Of a stretch of DNA of 64,000 bases, positions 18,768-28,206 are shown piece by piece. Source of the DNA: Avedoeria sp964651245 (lineage in GTDB: Bacteria; Chloroflexota; Anaerolineae; Epilineales; Epilineaceae). Position numbers and translations under genes: made by a program. The stretch lies in NCBI GenBank assembly GCA_964651245.1, contig CAZYVI010000016.1, positions 45,483 to 109,482 of the forward strand, written 5' to 3'. Under the pieces are notes generated by a model. That model had not been told where the DNA came from. It searched no databases and saw nothing but the letters and a program-made list of their open reading frames with translations. Position 1 is the first letter of the stretch. Every line of letters starts with the position of its first letter.

Positions 18768-19699
18768 CGTCCGCGCCGTCCGGCGCGGCGATCGAGGTCG
18801 CGGGCCTCGTCAAGCGCTACGGCGCGTTCGTCGCGGTCGACGATCTCTCGTTCGATGTCGGCCGCGGCGAGATCTTCGGCCTGCTCGGGCCGAACGGGGC
18901 CGGCAAGACGTCGACGATCCGGATGCTGCTGGGCCTGTTGGCGCCGTCGGCCGGCCGGATGGCGGTCCTCGGTTCCGACGACGTCCGCACCGTCCTGCCC
19001 CAGATCGGCTACCTGCCCGAGGAGCGCGGCCTCTACCGCGACGTCCGCGTCGGCGATTGCCTCGCCTACCTGGCCGGGCTCAAGGGCGTGTCGTCGGCCG
19101 ATGCGCGCCGGCGCATCACGGCGGGCTTGGAGGCGCTCGAGCTGCCGGGCATGGAGCGGCGCGTCATCAAGACGCTGTCGCGCGGCCAGCAGCAGAAGGT
19201 CCAGTTCCTGGCCACCGTCGTCCACCGCCCGGCCTTGCTCGTGATCGACGAGCCGTTCAGCGGCCTCGACCCGGTGAACACGCGCGTCCTCAGCGAGTTC
19301 CTGCGCGGCCTGCGCGCCGACGGGACGACGATCGTCATGTGCTCGCACCAGATGAACCGCGTCGAAGAGCTCTGCGACCGGCTGCTGATGCTCCACGGCG
19401 GTCGGCGCGTGCTCTACGGCGGCGTCACCGAGATCCGGCGCACCTACGCCGGCGACCGCGTGCGCGTCGACGTCGCCGGCGGGCCCGCCCTGGCGCGCCT
19501 GGCGAACCTGCCGGGCGTGGCCGGCGCCGAGGCCGACGGCGACGCCGCCCTGCTGCGGCTGGCGCCGGGCGCCTCGCTCGCCAGCCTGCTGCGGGAGCTC
19601 GCCGGCCACACCGATTTCGACCTCCAGCGGATCGAGGTCTACTTGCCGTCGCTCGAGGAGATCTTCCTCGAGGTGGCCGACGGCCCGCGCGCGGCATGA
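18764..19699 (+). CDS. ABC transporter ATP-binding protein (NatA-like)
   Basis: 311 residues. Walker A is GPNGAGKTST (about residue 44), the signature is LSRGQQQKVQ, and Walker B is LLVIDEPFSGLD followed by the switch histidine in MCSHQMNR. The last 90 residues form the extra C-terminal domain (PSLEEIFLEVADG) typical of ABC-2/NatA exporters. It is fused by 4-base overlaps to the CBS gene before it and the permease after it. It probably energises export of a small molecule, ion or lipid; the substrate cannot be told. Confidence 0.9.
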   Translation: MTSAPSGAAIEVAGLVKRYGAFVAVDDLSFDVGRGEIFGLLGPNGAGKTSTIRMLLGLLAPSAGRMAVLGSDDVRTVLPQIGYLPEERGLYRDVRVGDCLAYLAGLKGVSSADARRRITAGLEALELPGMERRVIKTLSRGQQQKVQFLATVVHRPALLVIDEPFSGLDPVNTRVLSEFLRGLRADGTTIVMCSHQMNRVEELCDRLLMLHGGRRVLYGGVTEIRRTYAGDRVRVDVAGGPALARLANLPGVAGAEADGDAALLRLAPGASLASLLRELAGHTDFDLQRIEVYLPSLEEIFLEVADGPRAA

Positions 19700-20880
19700 C
19701 GTCCTTCGGTCGGGTGGCGCGGTTCGAGTACCTGCGCCACCTGCGCTCGAGGCAGTTCTTGGGCACGACGCTGGGCATGCCGGCCTTCATGCTGGTGGTC
19801 GGGGCGTTCGCCGCATGGTCGGGTCGCGCGGCGGAGCGCCAGACGGTCCAGCCGTGGGGCATCGTGCGCGACGGCCTGCCGGCCGCGTCCGACACCGCCC
19901 TCGAGGCCGCCCGCTGGACGCCGTTCGTCGATGCGGCGGCGGCCGAGGCCGCGCTGCAGGCCGGATCGATCGGCGGCTACGCCGTGCGCGACGGCGTGGC
20001 GCGCTACGCGGTACGGGCGTGGGAGCCACTGCCGGACGGCCTCGCCGCCTCGCTGCGCGCGGCCGTCGCGGCCGAGGCCGCCGCGGCCGCGCCCGCGGAC
20101 GTCCGTCCGGCGTGGGCGGAGCCTGCGCGCGTTCGGTTCGCCCTCGCCCAGGCCCCCGACGACGCCCGCTCGGAGTCGAGCCTTTGGGTCACGTTCGGGC
20201 TGGCCTTCGCCGTCCCGCTGGCCCTCACGCTGGCGGTGCTGTTCTCCACCACGCTCTTGGTGACGGCGGTGGCCGAGGAGAAGTCGAACCGGCTGCTGGA
20301 GTGCCTCGCGACGTCGGTGTCGCCGACGGCGCTGGTGTCGGGCAAGGTCGTCGGCCTCGGTCTGCTGGCGCTCACCCAGCTGACGGTCTGGGCGATCGCC
20401 GGCGCCGCCGCCGTTCAGCTCGCGCTGCGGGTCGGGCTGCCGGCCGACGCGCTGGCCGCGCTGCCGTGGTCGGCGATCGCGTGGTCCTTGCTCTGGCTGC
20501 TGGGCGGCTTCCTGCTCCAGGCGGCCGTCGTCGTCGCGCTCGGGATCGCCGTCGGCGAGCCGCGCGAGGCCCAGCAGCTGGCGTCCCTCGCCAGCCTCGG
20601 CCTCGTCGTGCCGTTCAGCCTGACCGGGCTGCTGCTCTTCCGCCCGGCCAGTCCCGCCGCCGTCGCGCTGTCGATCGTGCCGCTCACGTCGCCCGTGGCG
20701 ATGCCGATCCGGCTGCTGCTGTCGGCGGTGCCGACGCGCGACATGGTCTGGTCCGGCGCGCTCTTGGCCGTGACCGCCGTCGCCGCGCTGCGCGCGGCCG
20801 GGCTGGTGTTCCGCTGGGCGATGCTGCGGCCGCCGCTGCGCCTGCCGCGCCTCGGTAGCCGCCGGACGGTTGCGGCGTGA
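19696..20880 (+). CDS. ABC-2 type permease, first subunit
   Basis: 394 residues. There is an N-terminal membrane helix (about residues 20-40), a large external loop (about 45-165, Ala-rich), then five or six helices. EEKSNRLLECLATSVSP, near residue 195, is the hallmark 'E-K-.-.-.-.-.-E' coupling segment of NatB/ABC-2 permeases. ATG start within the ATPase stop and stop within the next permease start, so the two permeases probably form a heterodimer. Confidence 0.88.
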   Translation: MTSFGRVARFEYLRHLRSRQFLGTTLGMPAFMLVVGAFAAWSGRAAERQTVQPWGIVRDGLPAASDTALEAARWTPFVDAAAAEAALQAGSIGGYAVRDGVARYAVRAWEPLPDGLAASLRAAVAAEAAAAAPADVRPAWAEPARVRFALAQAPDDARSESSLWVTFGLAFAVPLALTLAVLFSTTLLVTAVAEEKSNRLLECLATSVSPTALVSGKVVGLGLLALTQLTVWAIAGAAAVQLALRVGLPADALAALPWSAIAWSLLWLLGGFLLQAAVVVALGIAVGEPREAQQLASLASLGLVVPFSLTGLLLFRPASPAAVALSIVPLTSPVAMPIRLLLSAVPTRDMVWSGALLAVTAVAALRAAGLVFRWAMLRPPLRLPRLGSRRTVAA

Positions 20881-22184
20881 TCGCGGCCCGGCTGTCGGCG
20901 GTCGGGCTGGTGGCGCGCCGCGAGTTCGCGTGGCACGTGCGCCGTCGCTCGTTCCTGGTCACGACGTTCGGCCTGCCGGTACTCGGGCTGCTGGTGGCCG
21001 GTTCGACCGCCCTGTTCGGCGCCGGGGCGGCGCTCCAGGTCGGGGCGTCCGTCGGGCGCGCGCTCGAGGTGGACGAGCTGCGCCGCGCCGCCAGCCAGCC
21101 GCGCGTGGGGCTCGTCGTGGCCGGCGGCGACGGCGCGGCGGTCGCCGCGGCCGCGAAGGCCGCCGGCGCCGACGCGACCCTGCTGGATGACCTGGCCGCC
21201 GCCCGCGCCGCGCTGGCCGACGGCACCGTCGACAGCGTGTTCGTCGTCCCCGACCGCACGACGGGCACCGTCGACGTCGTGCGCTTGGCGCGGTCGTGGG
21301 CGCCGCCGAGCGCTGACGTATCGGCGGTTGTCGCCGCCCTGCGAACCCGCGCCTGGCCATTGGCGCCGGCCGACCTGACCGCGGCGCTGGCGCGGCCCCA
21401 ATCGCGCATCGCCGTGACGACGGTGCCGCCGCCCGCGCCGGTGGCGGCCGCGGCCAGCGCCGCCCGCGAGGCCGACGATCCGTCGCGCATCGGCCTGGCC
21501 GTGGCGGTCGGCCTGCTGCTCTACACGACGATCTTCACCGCGTCGTCATTCCTGATGCAGAGCGTGACCACCGAGAAGGAAAGCCGCGTGATCGAGGTCC
21601 TGCTGACCTCGATCACGCCGCTGGAGCTGCTGGCCGGCAAGGTGATCGGGCTCGGCTGGTTGGGGGCGCTGCAGCTCGCGGTTTGGGCCGGTTTCGGCTT
21701 GGCGGGGCTGAACATCGCCGCCGTCGCCGCCGCGGCGTTGGCCACCGCCCATTTCGGACCGGCGACGATCGTGTTGGCCGCGACCTACTTCGTGCTGGGC
21801 TACGTCTTCTATGCCAGCCTGATGGGCGCGGTCGGCGCGCTGGTGCCGTCGTTCCAGGAGAGCGGCCCGTTGACGTTCGTCGTGCTGCTGCCGGCGTGGC
21901 TGCCGTTCTTCGTCTTCGAGCTGCTCCTTCGGCATCCCCACGGCTGGATCAGCCGCGGGCTGAGCCTGTTCCCGCCGACCGCGCCGCTGGTCATGACGCT
22001 GCGGCTCACCAGCGGCGGCGTCCCGTGGACCGACGTGGCGCTCAGCCTGGCCCTGCTGCTCGTCGGCGCCGGCGCCGTGCTCGTCGGCGCCGCGCGGGTG
22101 TTCAACACGTCGCGGCTGCTGGCGGGCGAGGGCTTCTCGCTGCGGCGCGGCTGGGTGCTGCTGCGCGGCCGGTCCGCCGCCTGA
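20877..22184 (+). CDS. ABC-2 type permease, second subunit (NatB-like)
   Basis: 435 residues, with the same layout as its partner. There is a first helix at about residues 25-48, an external domain to about residue 200, then six helices. The coupling segment reads TTEKESRVIEVLLTSITPLE. The GTG start overlaps the previous stop by four bases. It is the last gene of the CBS-ATPase-permease-permease unit. The similarity of the two permeases in plan suggests an old duplication. Confidence 0.88.
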   Translation: MIAARLSAVGLVARREFAWHVRRRSFLVTTFGLPVLGLLVAGSTALFGAGAALQVGASVGRALEVDELRRAASQPRVGLVVAGGDGAAVAAAAKAAGADATLLDDLAAARAALADGTVDSVFVVPDRTTGTVDVVRLARSWAPPSADVSAVVAALRTRAWPLAPADLTAALARPQSRIAVTTVPPPAPVAAAASAAREADDPSRIGLAVAVGLLLYTTIFTASSFLMQSVTTEKESRVIEVLLTSITPLELLAGKVIGLGWLGALQLAVWAGFGLAGLNIAAVAAAALATAHFGPATIVLAATYFVLGYVFYASLMGAVGALVPSFQESGPLTFVVLLPAWLPFFVFELLLRHPHGWISRGLSLFPPTAPLVMTLRLTSGGVPWTDVALSLALLLVGAGAVLVGAARVFNTSRLLAGEGFSLRRGWVLLRGRSAA

Positions 22185-22217
22185 CGGACCGCCGCCGACG
22201 CCGGGCGGCCTCGCGCC

Positions 22218-22246
22218 TTGCCCGCGCGCGGTGGCCGTGATAGCAT
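22218..22246 (+). promoter_or_regulatory. Promoter of secF
   Basis: TTGCCC (22218-22223), a 17-base spacer, TAGCAT (22241-22246), 39 bases before the secF start. It implies that secF is transcribed on its own and not only by read-through from the exporter genes. Confidence 0.6.
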
Positions 22247-22285
22247 CGCCCGGTCCGATTCCCCGTGCCTTGGAGTCCGCCGGCT

Positions 22286-23233
22286 ATGTTCGACATCATC
22301 GGCAAGCGCTACTGGTTCCTGGCCTTTTCGGCCCTGATCCTGATCCCCGGGCTGATCAGCATCGCGCTGTGGCGCATCCCGGTGTCGATCGACTACAAGG
22401 GCGGCACCGTCTACCACATGGAGTTCCCGGCCGGCACGGCCGTGACGGACGCCGACGTGGCGGCGGTCTATGCCGAGCAGGCGATCTCCGACGCCCAGGT
22501 CGTGACGGTCGTCGGGGATGAAGGCGCGCCGCCGGCGTTCCAGGTTCGCTCGAGCGAGGTGACGCCGGAGGCCAAGGCGAAGCTCGACGCGGCGCTGGAA
22601 GCGCGCTTTGGCCCGCACACCACGATGCGCTTCGAGTCGGTCGGCGCCTCGGTCGGCCGGATGGTGACCGTGAACGCCGCGATCGCCGTGCTGCTGTCGG
22701 CGTTGGCCATCTGCTTCTACCTCACGGTCCAGTTCCGGCACATGCAGCACCCGGTGCGCTACGGCGTGGCCGCCATCGTCTCGCTGATCCACGACGTGCT
22801 GCTGGTGCTGGGCGTCGCGTCGCTGCTGGGCCACTTCCTGCACTGGGAGATCGACGCGCTGTTCCTCACCGCGCTCCTGACGGTGATCGGCTTCTCGGTC
22901 CACGACTCGATCGTCGTCTTCGACCGGATCCGCGAGAACAGCGGGCGGCTGCGCGGCATGCCGTACGAGCGCATCGTCAACCACTCGATCGTCCAGACGC
23001 TCGATCGGTCGATCAACACCCAGCTCACGGCGCTGTTCACGCTGGTAGCCATCTACGTTTTCAGCTCCGGCCAGCTCGAGCGGTTCCTGTTCTGGCTCAT
23101 CCTCGGGCTGATCAGCGGCACCTACTCCTCGATCGCCAACGCCGCGCCGATCCTGGTGATCTGGGCCAACCGCGAGTGGCGCGGCTGGTTCGGCCGCGGC
23201 CGCCGCGATGGCGGCGTCGTGACGGCCGCCTGA
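22286..23233 (+). CDS. secF: Protein translocase subunit SecF
   Basis: 315 residues. MFDIIGKRYWFLAFS opens the first helix and SIDYKGGTVYHMEF is the conserved periplasmic 'DFKGG'-type motif. The C-terminal helices carry SVHDSIVVFDRIREN, which is diagnostic of SecF, and LDRSINTQLTALFTLVAIY. It works in the cytoplasmic membrane as the partner of SecD. The ATG at 22286 is preceded by TGGAG; longer in-frame sequence was not used. The gap from secD is unusual, because the two are normally adjacent or fused. Confidence 0.95.
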   Translation: MFDIIGKRYWFLAFSALILIPGLISIALWRIPVSIDYKGGTVYHMEFPAGTAVTDADVAAVYAEQAISDAQVVTVVGDEGAPPAFQVRSSEVTPEAKAKLDAALEARFGPHTTMRFESVGASVGRMVTVNAAIAVLLSALAICFYLTVQFRHMQHPVRYGVAAIVSLIHDVLLVLGVASLLGHFLHWEIDALFLTALLTVIGFSVHDSIVVFDRIRENSGRLRGMPYERIVNHSIVQTLDRSINTQLTALFTLVAIYVFSSGQLERFLFWLILGLISGTYSSIANAAPILVIWANREWRGWFGRGRRDGGVVTAA

Positions 23234-23321
23234 TCGACTTGGGTGCGACGGCGACGATCCGATCGCTCTCCGCCGCATCGCGCGCGCCGGGCTTGGCACC
23301 GCGCTTGCTCAGCCGCTGCCC

Positions 23322-24137
23322 GTGATCCCGCCGCCCAGCGACCTCGATCCGGCCACGGCCGCGCCCAGCGACGGCGGTCCGTGGATGGTCGAGGCCGTCG
23401 ATCTCGTCAAGCGCTACGGCGACGTCGACGCCCTCGACGGGCTGACGTTGCGCGTCGGCCGGGGCGAGATCTTCGGCTTCCTCGGCCCGAACGGCGCCGG
23501 CAAGACGACGACGATCCGGATCCTTACCGGGCTCCTGCAGCCGAGCTCGGGCGTGGCCCGCATCGGCGGCCACGACCTGGCCACCGACCCGCTGGCGGCG
23601 CGGGCGCTCATGTCGTTCATCCCCGACACGCCCTACCTCTACGAAAAGCTGACCGGCCGCGAGTTCATCCACTTCGTGGCCGGGCTCTACCGCACCCCGC
23701 CCGAGGTGGCCGAGCGACGCATGGCCGAGCTGCTGGCCGTGTTCGACTTGGCCGACCGCGCCGACGACCTCATCGAGGGCTACTCGCACGGGATGCGGCA
23801 GAAGACGCTGATGATCGCCGCGCTCGTCCACGACCCGGCGGTGCTGTTCCTCGACGAGCCGACCGTCGGCCTCGACCCGCGCTCGGCCAAGCTGATGCGC
23901 GACGTCTACCGCCAGCTGGCGGCGCGCGGTACGACGATCTTCCTCTCGACCCACATCCTCGAGATCGCCGAGCGAATGTGCGACCGGATCGGCATCGTGA
24001 ACCACGGCCGGCTCATCGCGCTGGGGACGATGGACGAGCTGCGGCACATGGCCGCCCAGAACGCGTCGCTCGAGGACATCTTCCTCGAGTTGACCGGCGG
24101 GGCGGCGTTCGCCGAGATCGCCCGGGTCCTGGCGTGA
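23322..24137 (+). CDS. ABC transporter ATP-binding protein (second exporter)
   Basis: 271 residues from the GTG at 23322. The in-frame ATG at 23385 (MVEAVDLVKRYG) would also give a complete domain, and the first 20 residues look unstructured, so the start is open. Walker A is GPNGAGKTTT, the signature is YSHGMRQKTL, Walker B is VLFLDEPTVGLD, and the switch is STHILEIAE. It is shorter than the first ATPase and lacks the long C-terminal extension. Four-base overlap with the permease that follows. Confidence 0.88.
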   Translation: MIPPPSDLDPATAAPSDGGPWMVEAVDLVKRYGDVDALDGLTLRVGRGEIFGFLGPNGAGKTTTIRILTGLLQPSSGVARIGGHDLATDPLAARALMSFIPDTPYLYEKLTGREFIHFVAGLYRTPPEVAERRMAELLAVFDLADRADDLIEGYSHGMRQKTLMIAALVHDPAVLFLDEPTVGLDPRSAKLMRDVYRQLAARGTTIFLSTHILEIAERMCDRIGIVNHGRLIALGTMDELRHMAAQNASLEDIFLELTGGAAFAEIARVLA

Positions 24138-25957
24138 CCGCCGCGGCCGCCCGCCGGCCGCGGCGCCGGCGCAGCGCGTTCGGCTACCTGGTCCGGTCGC
24201 GGTGGACGATCGCCTGGAACACCGTCGCCCGCGGCTCGCGCTGGCGGCGCGTCACGTATGCCGTCGTGGCCGGCGCGCTGGGCGTGATCTGCCTGGCCGT
24301 GTTCGGCACGGGGTGGGCGGCGACCGCGTTCCTGCGCAGCTTCACCTTCCGCGACTTCACGCTCGAGCAGCAAGCGGCCGGGCTCGACGCGCGGCCGGCC
24401 ACCGACGTGATCCTGGCGTCGTCGCTGTCGGGGGCGATGCTGCTGTCGGCGATGGTCGGCTTCACGGTGGCCTTGGCCGCCCTCTACCTGGCGCGCGACC
24501 TCGACATGCTGCTCGTGTCGCCGGTGCCGCGACGGGCCGTGTTCGCCAGCAAGCTGCTGGGCGGCCTGCTGCCCGGCTACGGCCTCGTGGCCACGCTGAC
24601 CGTGCTGCCGCTCGTCGGGCACGGCATCGCCAACGACTACGGCGTGTCGTACGCCCTGGCGCTGGCGCTGGCGATCGTGCTGCTGCCGATCCTCCCCACG
24701 GCGCTCGGCGCCGTCGCCGTGGTGCTCATCGTGCGCCGCGTGCCGGCCCATCGGCTCGGCGAGATCGTCGGCTTGCTCGTCGTGGCCATGACGATGACGA
24801 TCGTGCTGCTGCTGGGCAGCGCGAACCGGCTGCAGGAGGCGCTGAGCTTCCAGGAGGTCCTGGCGTACCTCGGCCGAGTCCGCCACCCGTACTCGCCCGC
24901 CGAGTGGCTGACCCGCTTCGTCGCTGCCGCCGCGCGGCACGAATGGCCGGTGGCGCTGCGCTGGCTGGCGGTCAACCTCGTCGTGGCGGCGGCAGCGTTC
25001 GCGCCGCTCTACGCCGTTTCGGATCGCCTCTACCAGGAGGGCTGGATCCGGATGCAGTCGGCCAACCTGCAGCGCACCGTGCGCCGCGGCTGGCTGTGGT
25101 GGCAGCGTCCGGAGCGGGCCGCCGACCTCGGCCGGCCGTCCGGCTGGCTGGCCTGGCTGCCGGCGCCGATGGTCGCGGTGATCCGCAAGGACGCCCGCCT
25201 GTTGCCGCGCGACCTGACGAACTCGGCCCAGGTGCTGTCGCCGCTGGCGTTCGGCGTGTTCTTCATCATCCAGCAGCTGCTCTACCCGCTGCGCATCGGC
25301 GGCGGCGAGAGCGGCACCGCCTACACCCAGCCGGTGCTGACGATGTTCGCGTCGTTCGTGGCCACCGGCGTGGCGTCGATGGTCTTCGCGCGCTTGGCGC
25401 TCACCGGGATCTCGATCGAGGGCAAGCACTTCTGGCTGCTCAAGAGCGCGCCGATCCACCCGCGCCAGCTCGTCGCAGCGAAGTTCCTCGTCGCGCTGCT
25501 GCCGTACGCCGCCCTGTCCGGCGCCCTGATCGCGCTGTTCGAGGCGGCGCGGCTCATCAGAACGGCGGTGGACCTCGGCCTCGGGTTCGGCGCAACGGCG
25601 GCGCTGGTGCACCTGCCGTCGCTCGCCTACGCCTGGGCGGTGTCGATCGTCGTCGGGGCGGGCGTGTGCGCGGTGAGCCTGGCGGTCGGCGCGGCCCGGC
25701 CGAACCTGAAGTGGGACAGCCCGCACGAGATGATGACGCCCGACGTCGGCTGCCTGTCGATCGTGTTCTACGGCGTCTATGCCGCCGTCACGCTGCCGGC
25801 GCTGGCGCTGCCGGCGGCGATCGGCCGCTTCCCGATGCTCGACCACGTCTGGGCGTACTGGCTGGCCGGTCTGACGATCGGACTGGGGACGACGGCGGTC
25901 GTCGTCGCCGGCAGCCTATGGCTCGCGGCGCGGGAAGTGCCCCACATCCACGCCTGA
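24134..25957 (+). CDS. ABC exporter permease, large single-chain type
   Basis: 607 residues with about 12-14 hydrophobic segments, twice the size of an ordinary ABC-2 permease, so one chain could supply both membrane halves. It resembles the 'putative ABC exporter' family. Features are LARDLDMLLVSPVPRRAVF (about residue 120) and IEGKHFWLLKSAPIHPRQL (about residue 430), two copies of the permease-to-ATPase coupling helix, which supports an internal duplication. GTG start inside the ATPase stop. Substrate unknown. Confidence 0.8.
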   Translation: MTAAAARRPRRRRSAFGYLVRSRWTIAWNTVARGSRWRRVTYAVVAGALGVICLAVFGTGWAATAFLRSFTFRDFTLEQQAAGLDARPATDVILASSLSGAMLLSAMVGFTVALAALYLARDLDMLLVSPVPRRAVFASKLLGGLLPGYGLVATLTVLPLVGHGIANDYGVSYALALALAIVLLPILPTALGAVAVVLIVRRVPAHRLGEIVGLLVVAMTMTIVLLLGSANRLQEALSFQEVLAYLGRVRHPYSPAEWLTRFVAAAARHEWPVALRWLAVNLVVAAAAFAPLYAVSDRLYQEGWIRMQSANLQRTVRRGWLWWQRPERAADLGRPSGWLAWLPAPMVAVIRKDARLLPRDLTNSAQVLSPLAFGVFFIIQQLLYPLRIGGGESGTAYTQPVLTMFASFVATGVASMVFARLALTGISIEGKHFWLLKSAPIHPRQLVAAKFLVALLPYAALSGALIALFEAARLIRTAVDLGLGFGATAALVHLPSLAYAWAVSIVVGAGVCAVSLAVGAARPNLKWDSPHEMMTPDVGCLSIVFYGVYAAVTLPALALPAAIGRFPMLDHVWAYWLAGLTIGLGTTAVVVAGSLWLAAREVPHIHA

Positions 25958-25983
25958 GCCCCGCGTCGCGCGGTTACGGCCGC

Positions 25984-26068
25984 CTGAGACGGCCTGACAA
26001 GACCACACGGCCACGGAACTCGACATGGCCGAGGCACGTCGTCGCGCCGGTTTGTTAGGGACGCTTAG
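25984..26068. repeat. 85-bp element with terminal inverted repeats, copy 2
   Basis: Second copy of the element at 4245-4330, in the same orientation relative to its neighbours. The left arm (25984-26004) follows the stop of a plus-strand gene by 26 bases. The right arm (26049-26068) holds the TAA stop (26065-26067) of the minus-strand gene. The arms are CCTGACAAGACC against GGTTTGTTAGGG, so they have drifted a little more than in copy 1. The interior keeps ACCACACGGCCACGGA and GGCCGAGGCACGT. Confidence 0.8.
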
Positions 26069-27078
26069 TCGCCCTGGCTGTAGCGCGGGTCGAGGATGTC
26101 GCGCACCGTGTCGCCGATCAGGTTCCAAGCCAGCGAGAACAGCGCCAGCGCCGCGCCGGGGTAGACGACGATGTACCAGTCGCGGTGGATCGTCGAGATC
26201 ACGTCGCGGGCCGTGGCGATCATCTGGCCCCAGTCGGCGTAGCCCTTGGGCACGCCCAGCCCGAAGAAGGCGAGGGCGGCAAACGACTGGACGACCGTGC
26301 CGATGTCCAGCGACGCTACGACGAGCACCGGGAAGATGCTGTTGGGCAGGACGTGCTGGACGATGATCCGCAGGTCGCCGGCGCCCACGGCGCGCGACGC
26401 CATCACGAAGTCGCGTTCCTTGATCGACAGGATGTCGGCGCGGATCAGCCGGGCGTAGCCCATCCAGCCGAACGCCACCAGCGGGATGATCGCCGGCGCG
26501 ATCGAGTTGGCGCCGAACATCGCCTCGAGCCAGGCGCCGCCGCCACCGCGCAGGATCGTCGCCAGCGTGAGGGCGGCCAGAAGGTACGGGAACGCCTGGA
26601 ACACCTCGACGATGCGCATCAGCACCTCGTCGATCCAGCCCCCGTAGTAGCCGGCCACCGAGCCGACCGTCAGGCCAATGAGCAGCGCCAGGGCGATGAT
26701 CGTCACGCCGGCCTTGAAGGCGGTGCGGGTGCCCCAGATGACGCCGTAATAGATGTCGTTGCGCTGCGGCGTGATGCCGAACGGGTGCTCGGCGCTCGGT
26801 GGCGACGGCTGCGTCGTGAAGCCGTAGCGCGGCACCTTGTAGACGTGCTGCTGGCAGGTGATCTTCTGATCGGCCGGGCACGGGGCCAGCACCGGCGCCG
26901 CCAGGGCCACGACGCCGAAGCCGACGAGCAGCGCCGTCCCCAGGATCGACGACGGGGCGCCGAGCAGGCGGCGAGTGACGTAGCGCACCGAGCGCCGGTT
27001 CGGCGCCGGGCGTGCCGTCGGCGCCGCGTCGAGCGTGGCGGCGGCGGGGCGGGCGGAGGCGTCGGGCGCGTCGGGCAC
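26065..27078 (-). CDS. Peptide/nickel-type ABC importer permease (DppC-like)
   Basis: 337 residues, GTG start with GAGG about nine bases upstream. There is an N-terminal cytoplasmic stretch rich in Ala and Pro and a first helix at about residues 45-65. Then comes the OppC-type region PFGITPQRNDIYYGVIWGTR, and the ATPase-docking EAA loop is ASRAVGAGDLRIIVQHVLPN. The external segment CPADQKITCQQHVYKVPRYG has two cysteines that could form a disulfide. It pairs with the DppB-like permease and the lipoprotein upstream. No DppD/DppF ATPase follows. Confidence 0.9.
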   Translation of the reverse strand: MPDAPDASARPAAATLDAAPTARPAPNRRSVRYVTRRLLGAPSSILGTALLVGFGVVALAAPVLAPCPADQKITCQQHVYKVPRYGFTTQPSPPSAEHPFGITPQRNDIYYGVIWGTRTAFKAGVTIIALALLIGLTVGSVAGYYGGWIDEVLMRIVEVFQAFPYLLAALTLATILRGGGGAWLEAMFGANSIAPAIIPLVAFGWMGYARLIRADILSIKERDFVMASRAVGAGDLRIIVQHVLPNSIFPVLVVASLDIGTVVQSFAALAFFGLGVPKGYADWGQMIATARDVISTIHRDWYIVVYPGAALALFSLAWNLIGDTVRDILDPRYSQGD

Positions 27079-27120
27079 GGCGGTGTTCCTCGTGTGGCGG
27101 AGGGCGGGCGGCGCTCGCCC

Positions 27121-28161
27121 TCAGCCCAGGCGGATGCGCGGGTCGATGACCGCGTACAAGATGTCGACGATCAGGTTGCCGATGACCAGGATCACGCCCT
27201 GGAACAGCACGAAGCCCAGCACCGTGACCGCGTCGAGGTTGGCGGCGGCGTCGGCGAAGCGCTTGCCGATGCCCGGGTAGTTGTAGACCGTCTCGGTGAT
27301 CGCCGCGCCGTTCATCAGCGCCACCATCGTCAGGCCGCCGACCGTGACCACCGGCAAGAGGGCGTTCGGCCGGGCGTGCTTGCGCACGACGTCGTGCCAG
27401 CTCAGCCCTTTCGCCTGCGCCATCCGGACGTAGTCTTGCCGCAGTGTGTCGAGCATGCTCGAGCGGGTCACCCGTAGCAGCACGGCACAGTTCAGCGCCG
27501 ACAGCGACGTGACGGGCAGCAGCAGGTGGCGCAGCGCGTCGACGAACACGGCCAGGTTGCCGCGCAGCAGCGCGTCGAGGGTGTAGATGCCCGTCACGGG
27601 CGCCCAGCCGGACCGCCACGCGGCGCTGTCGACCAGGGCCTGGTTCAGCTGCGACAGCCGGTCGCCCGGCGGCAGCCAGCGGAGTCGGGCGGCGAACAGC
27701 ATGAGCAGCAGCAGGGCGAAGACGAAGATCGGCAGGCTCGTCAAGATGATGGAGATGATGCGCAGCACGACGTCGGGGAGTCGATTGTGGTTGAGCGCCG
27801 CCATCATCCCGAGCCAGATGCCCAGCGCGATGAGCGGCACCGTCGACCACAGCGCGAGCTCGACGGTGGCGGGGAACAGCCGGAGGAACATCTCGGCCAC
27901 CGGCTCCTTGCCGGTCTTCGAGAAGCCCAGGTCGCCGCGGACGACGTTGCCCAGCCAGCGCACGTACTGCTGGGGGATCGGGTCGTTCAGGCCGTACTCG
28001 CGGATGATGCGGTCGATCGTCTGCGGCGACGCCTGCTCACGGGTGTAGAGCGCCGCGCGCTGCCCCGGCGAGAGCTGCGACAGCATCACGAAGATCAGGA
28101 TCGTGACGCCGAACAAGATCAGCGGCAGGATCATCAATCGGCGAAGGATGTAGTTCGTCAT
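27121..28161 (-). CDS. Peptide/nickel-type ABC importer permease (DppB-like)
   Basis: 346 residues. The opening MTNYILRRLMILPLILFGVT, then GLNDPIPQQYVRWLGNVVRGDLG and the EAA loop MAQAKGLSWHDVVRKHARPN, are standard for DppB/OppB proteins. ATG start with GAGGGA upstream. It lies 42 bases before the DppC-like gene and 121 bases after the substrate-binding lipoprotein gene; a strong hairpin occupies that gap. Confidence 0.92.
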   Translation of the reverse strand: MTNYILRRLMILPLILFGVTILIFVMLSQLSPGQRAALYTREQASPQTIDRIIREYGLNDPIPQQYVRWLGNVVRGDLGFSKTGKEPVAEMFLRLFPATVELALWSTVPLIALGIWLGMMAALNHNRLPDVVLRIISIILTSLPIFVFALLLLMLFAARLRWLPPGDRLSQLNQALVDSAAWRSGWAPVTGIYTLDALLRGNLAVFVDALRHLLLPVTSLSALNCAVLLRVTRSSMLDTLRQDYVRMAQAKGLSWHDVVRKHARPNALLPVVTVGGLTMVALMNGAAITETVYNYPGIGKRFADAAANLDAVTVLGFVLFQGVILVIGNLIVDILYAVIDPRIRLG

Positions 28162-28206
28162 CGTCCCTCACCGGGCGCGGCGGTCCGAGGTGAAGCGGCC
28201 GAAGGA

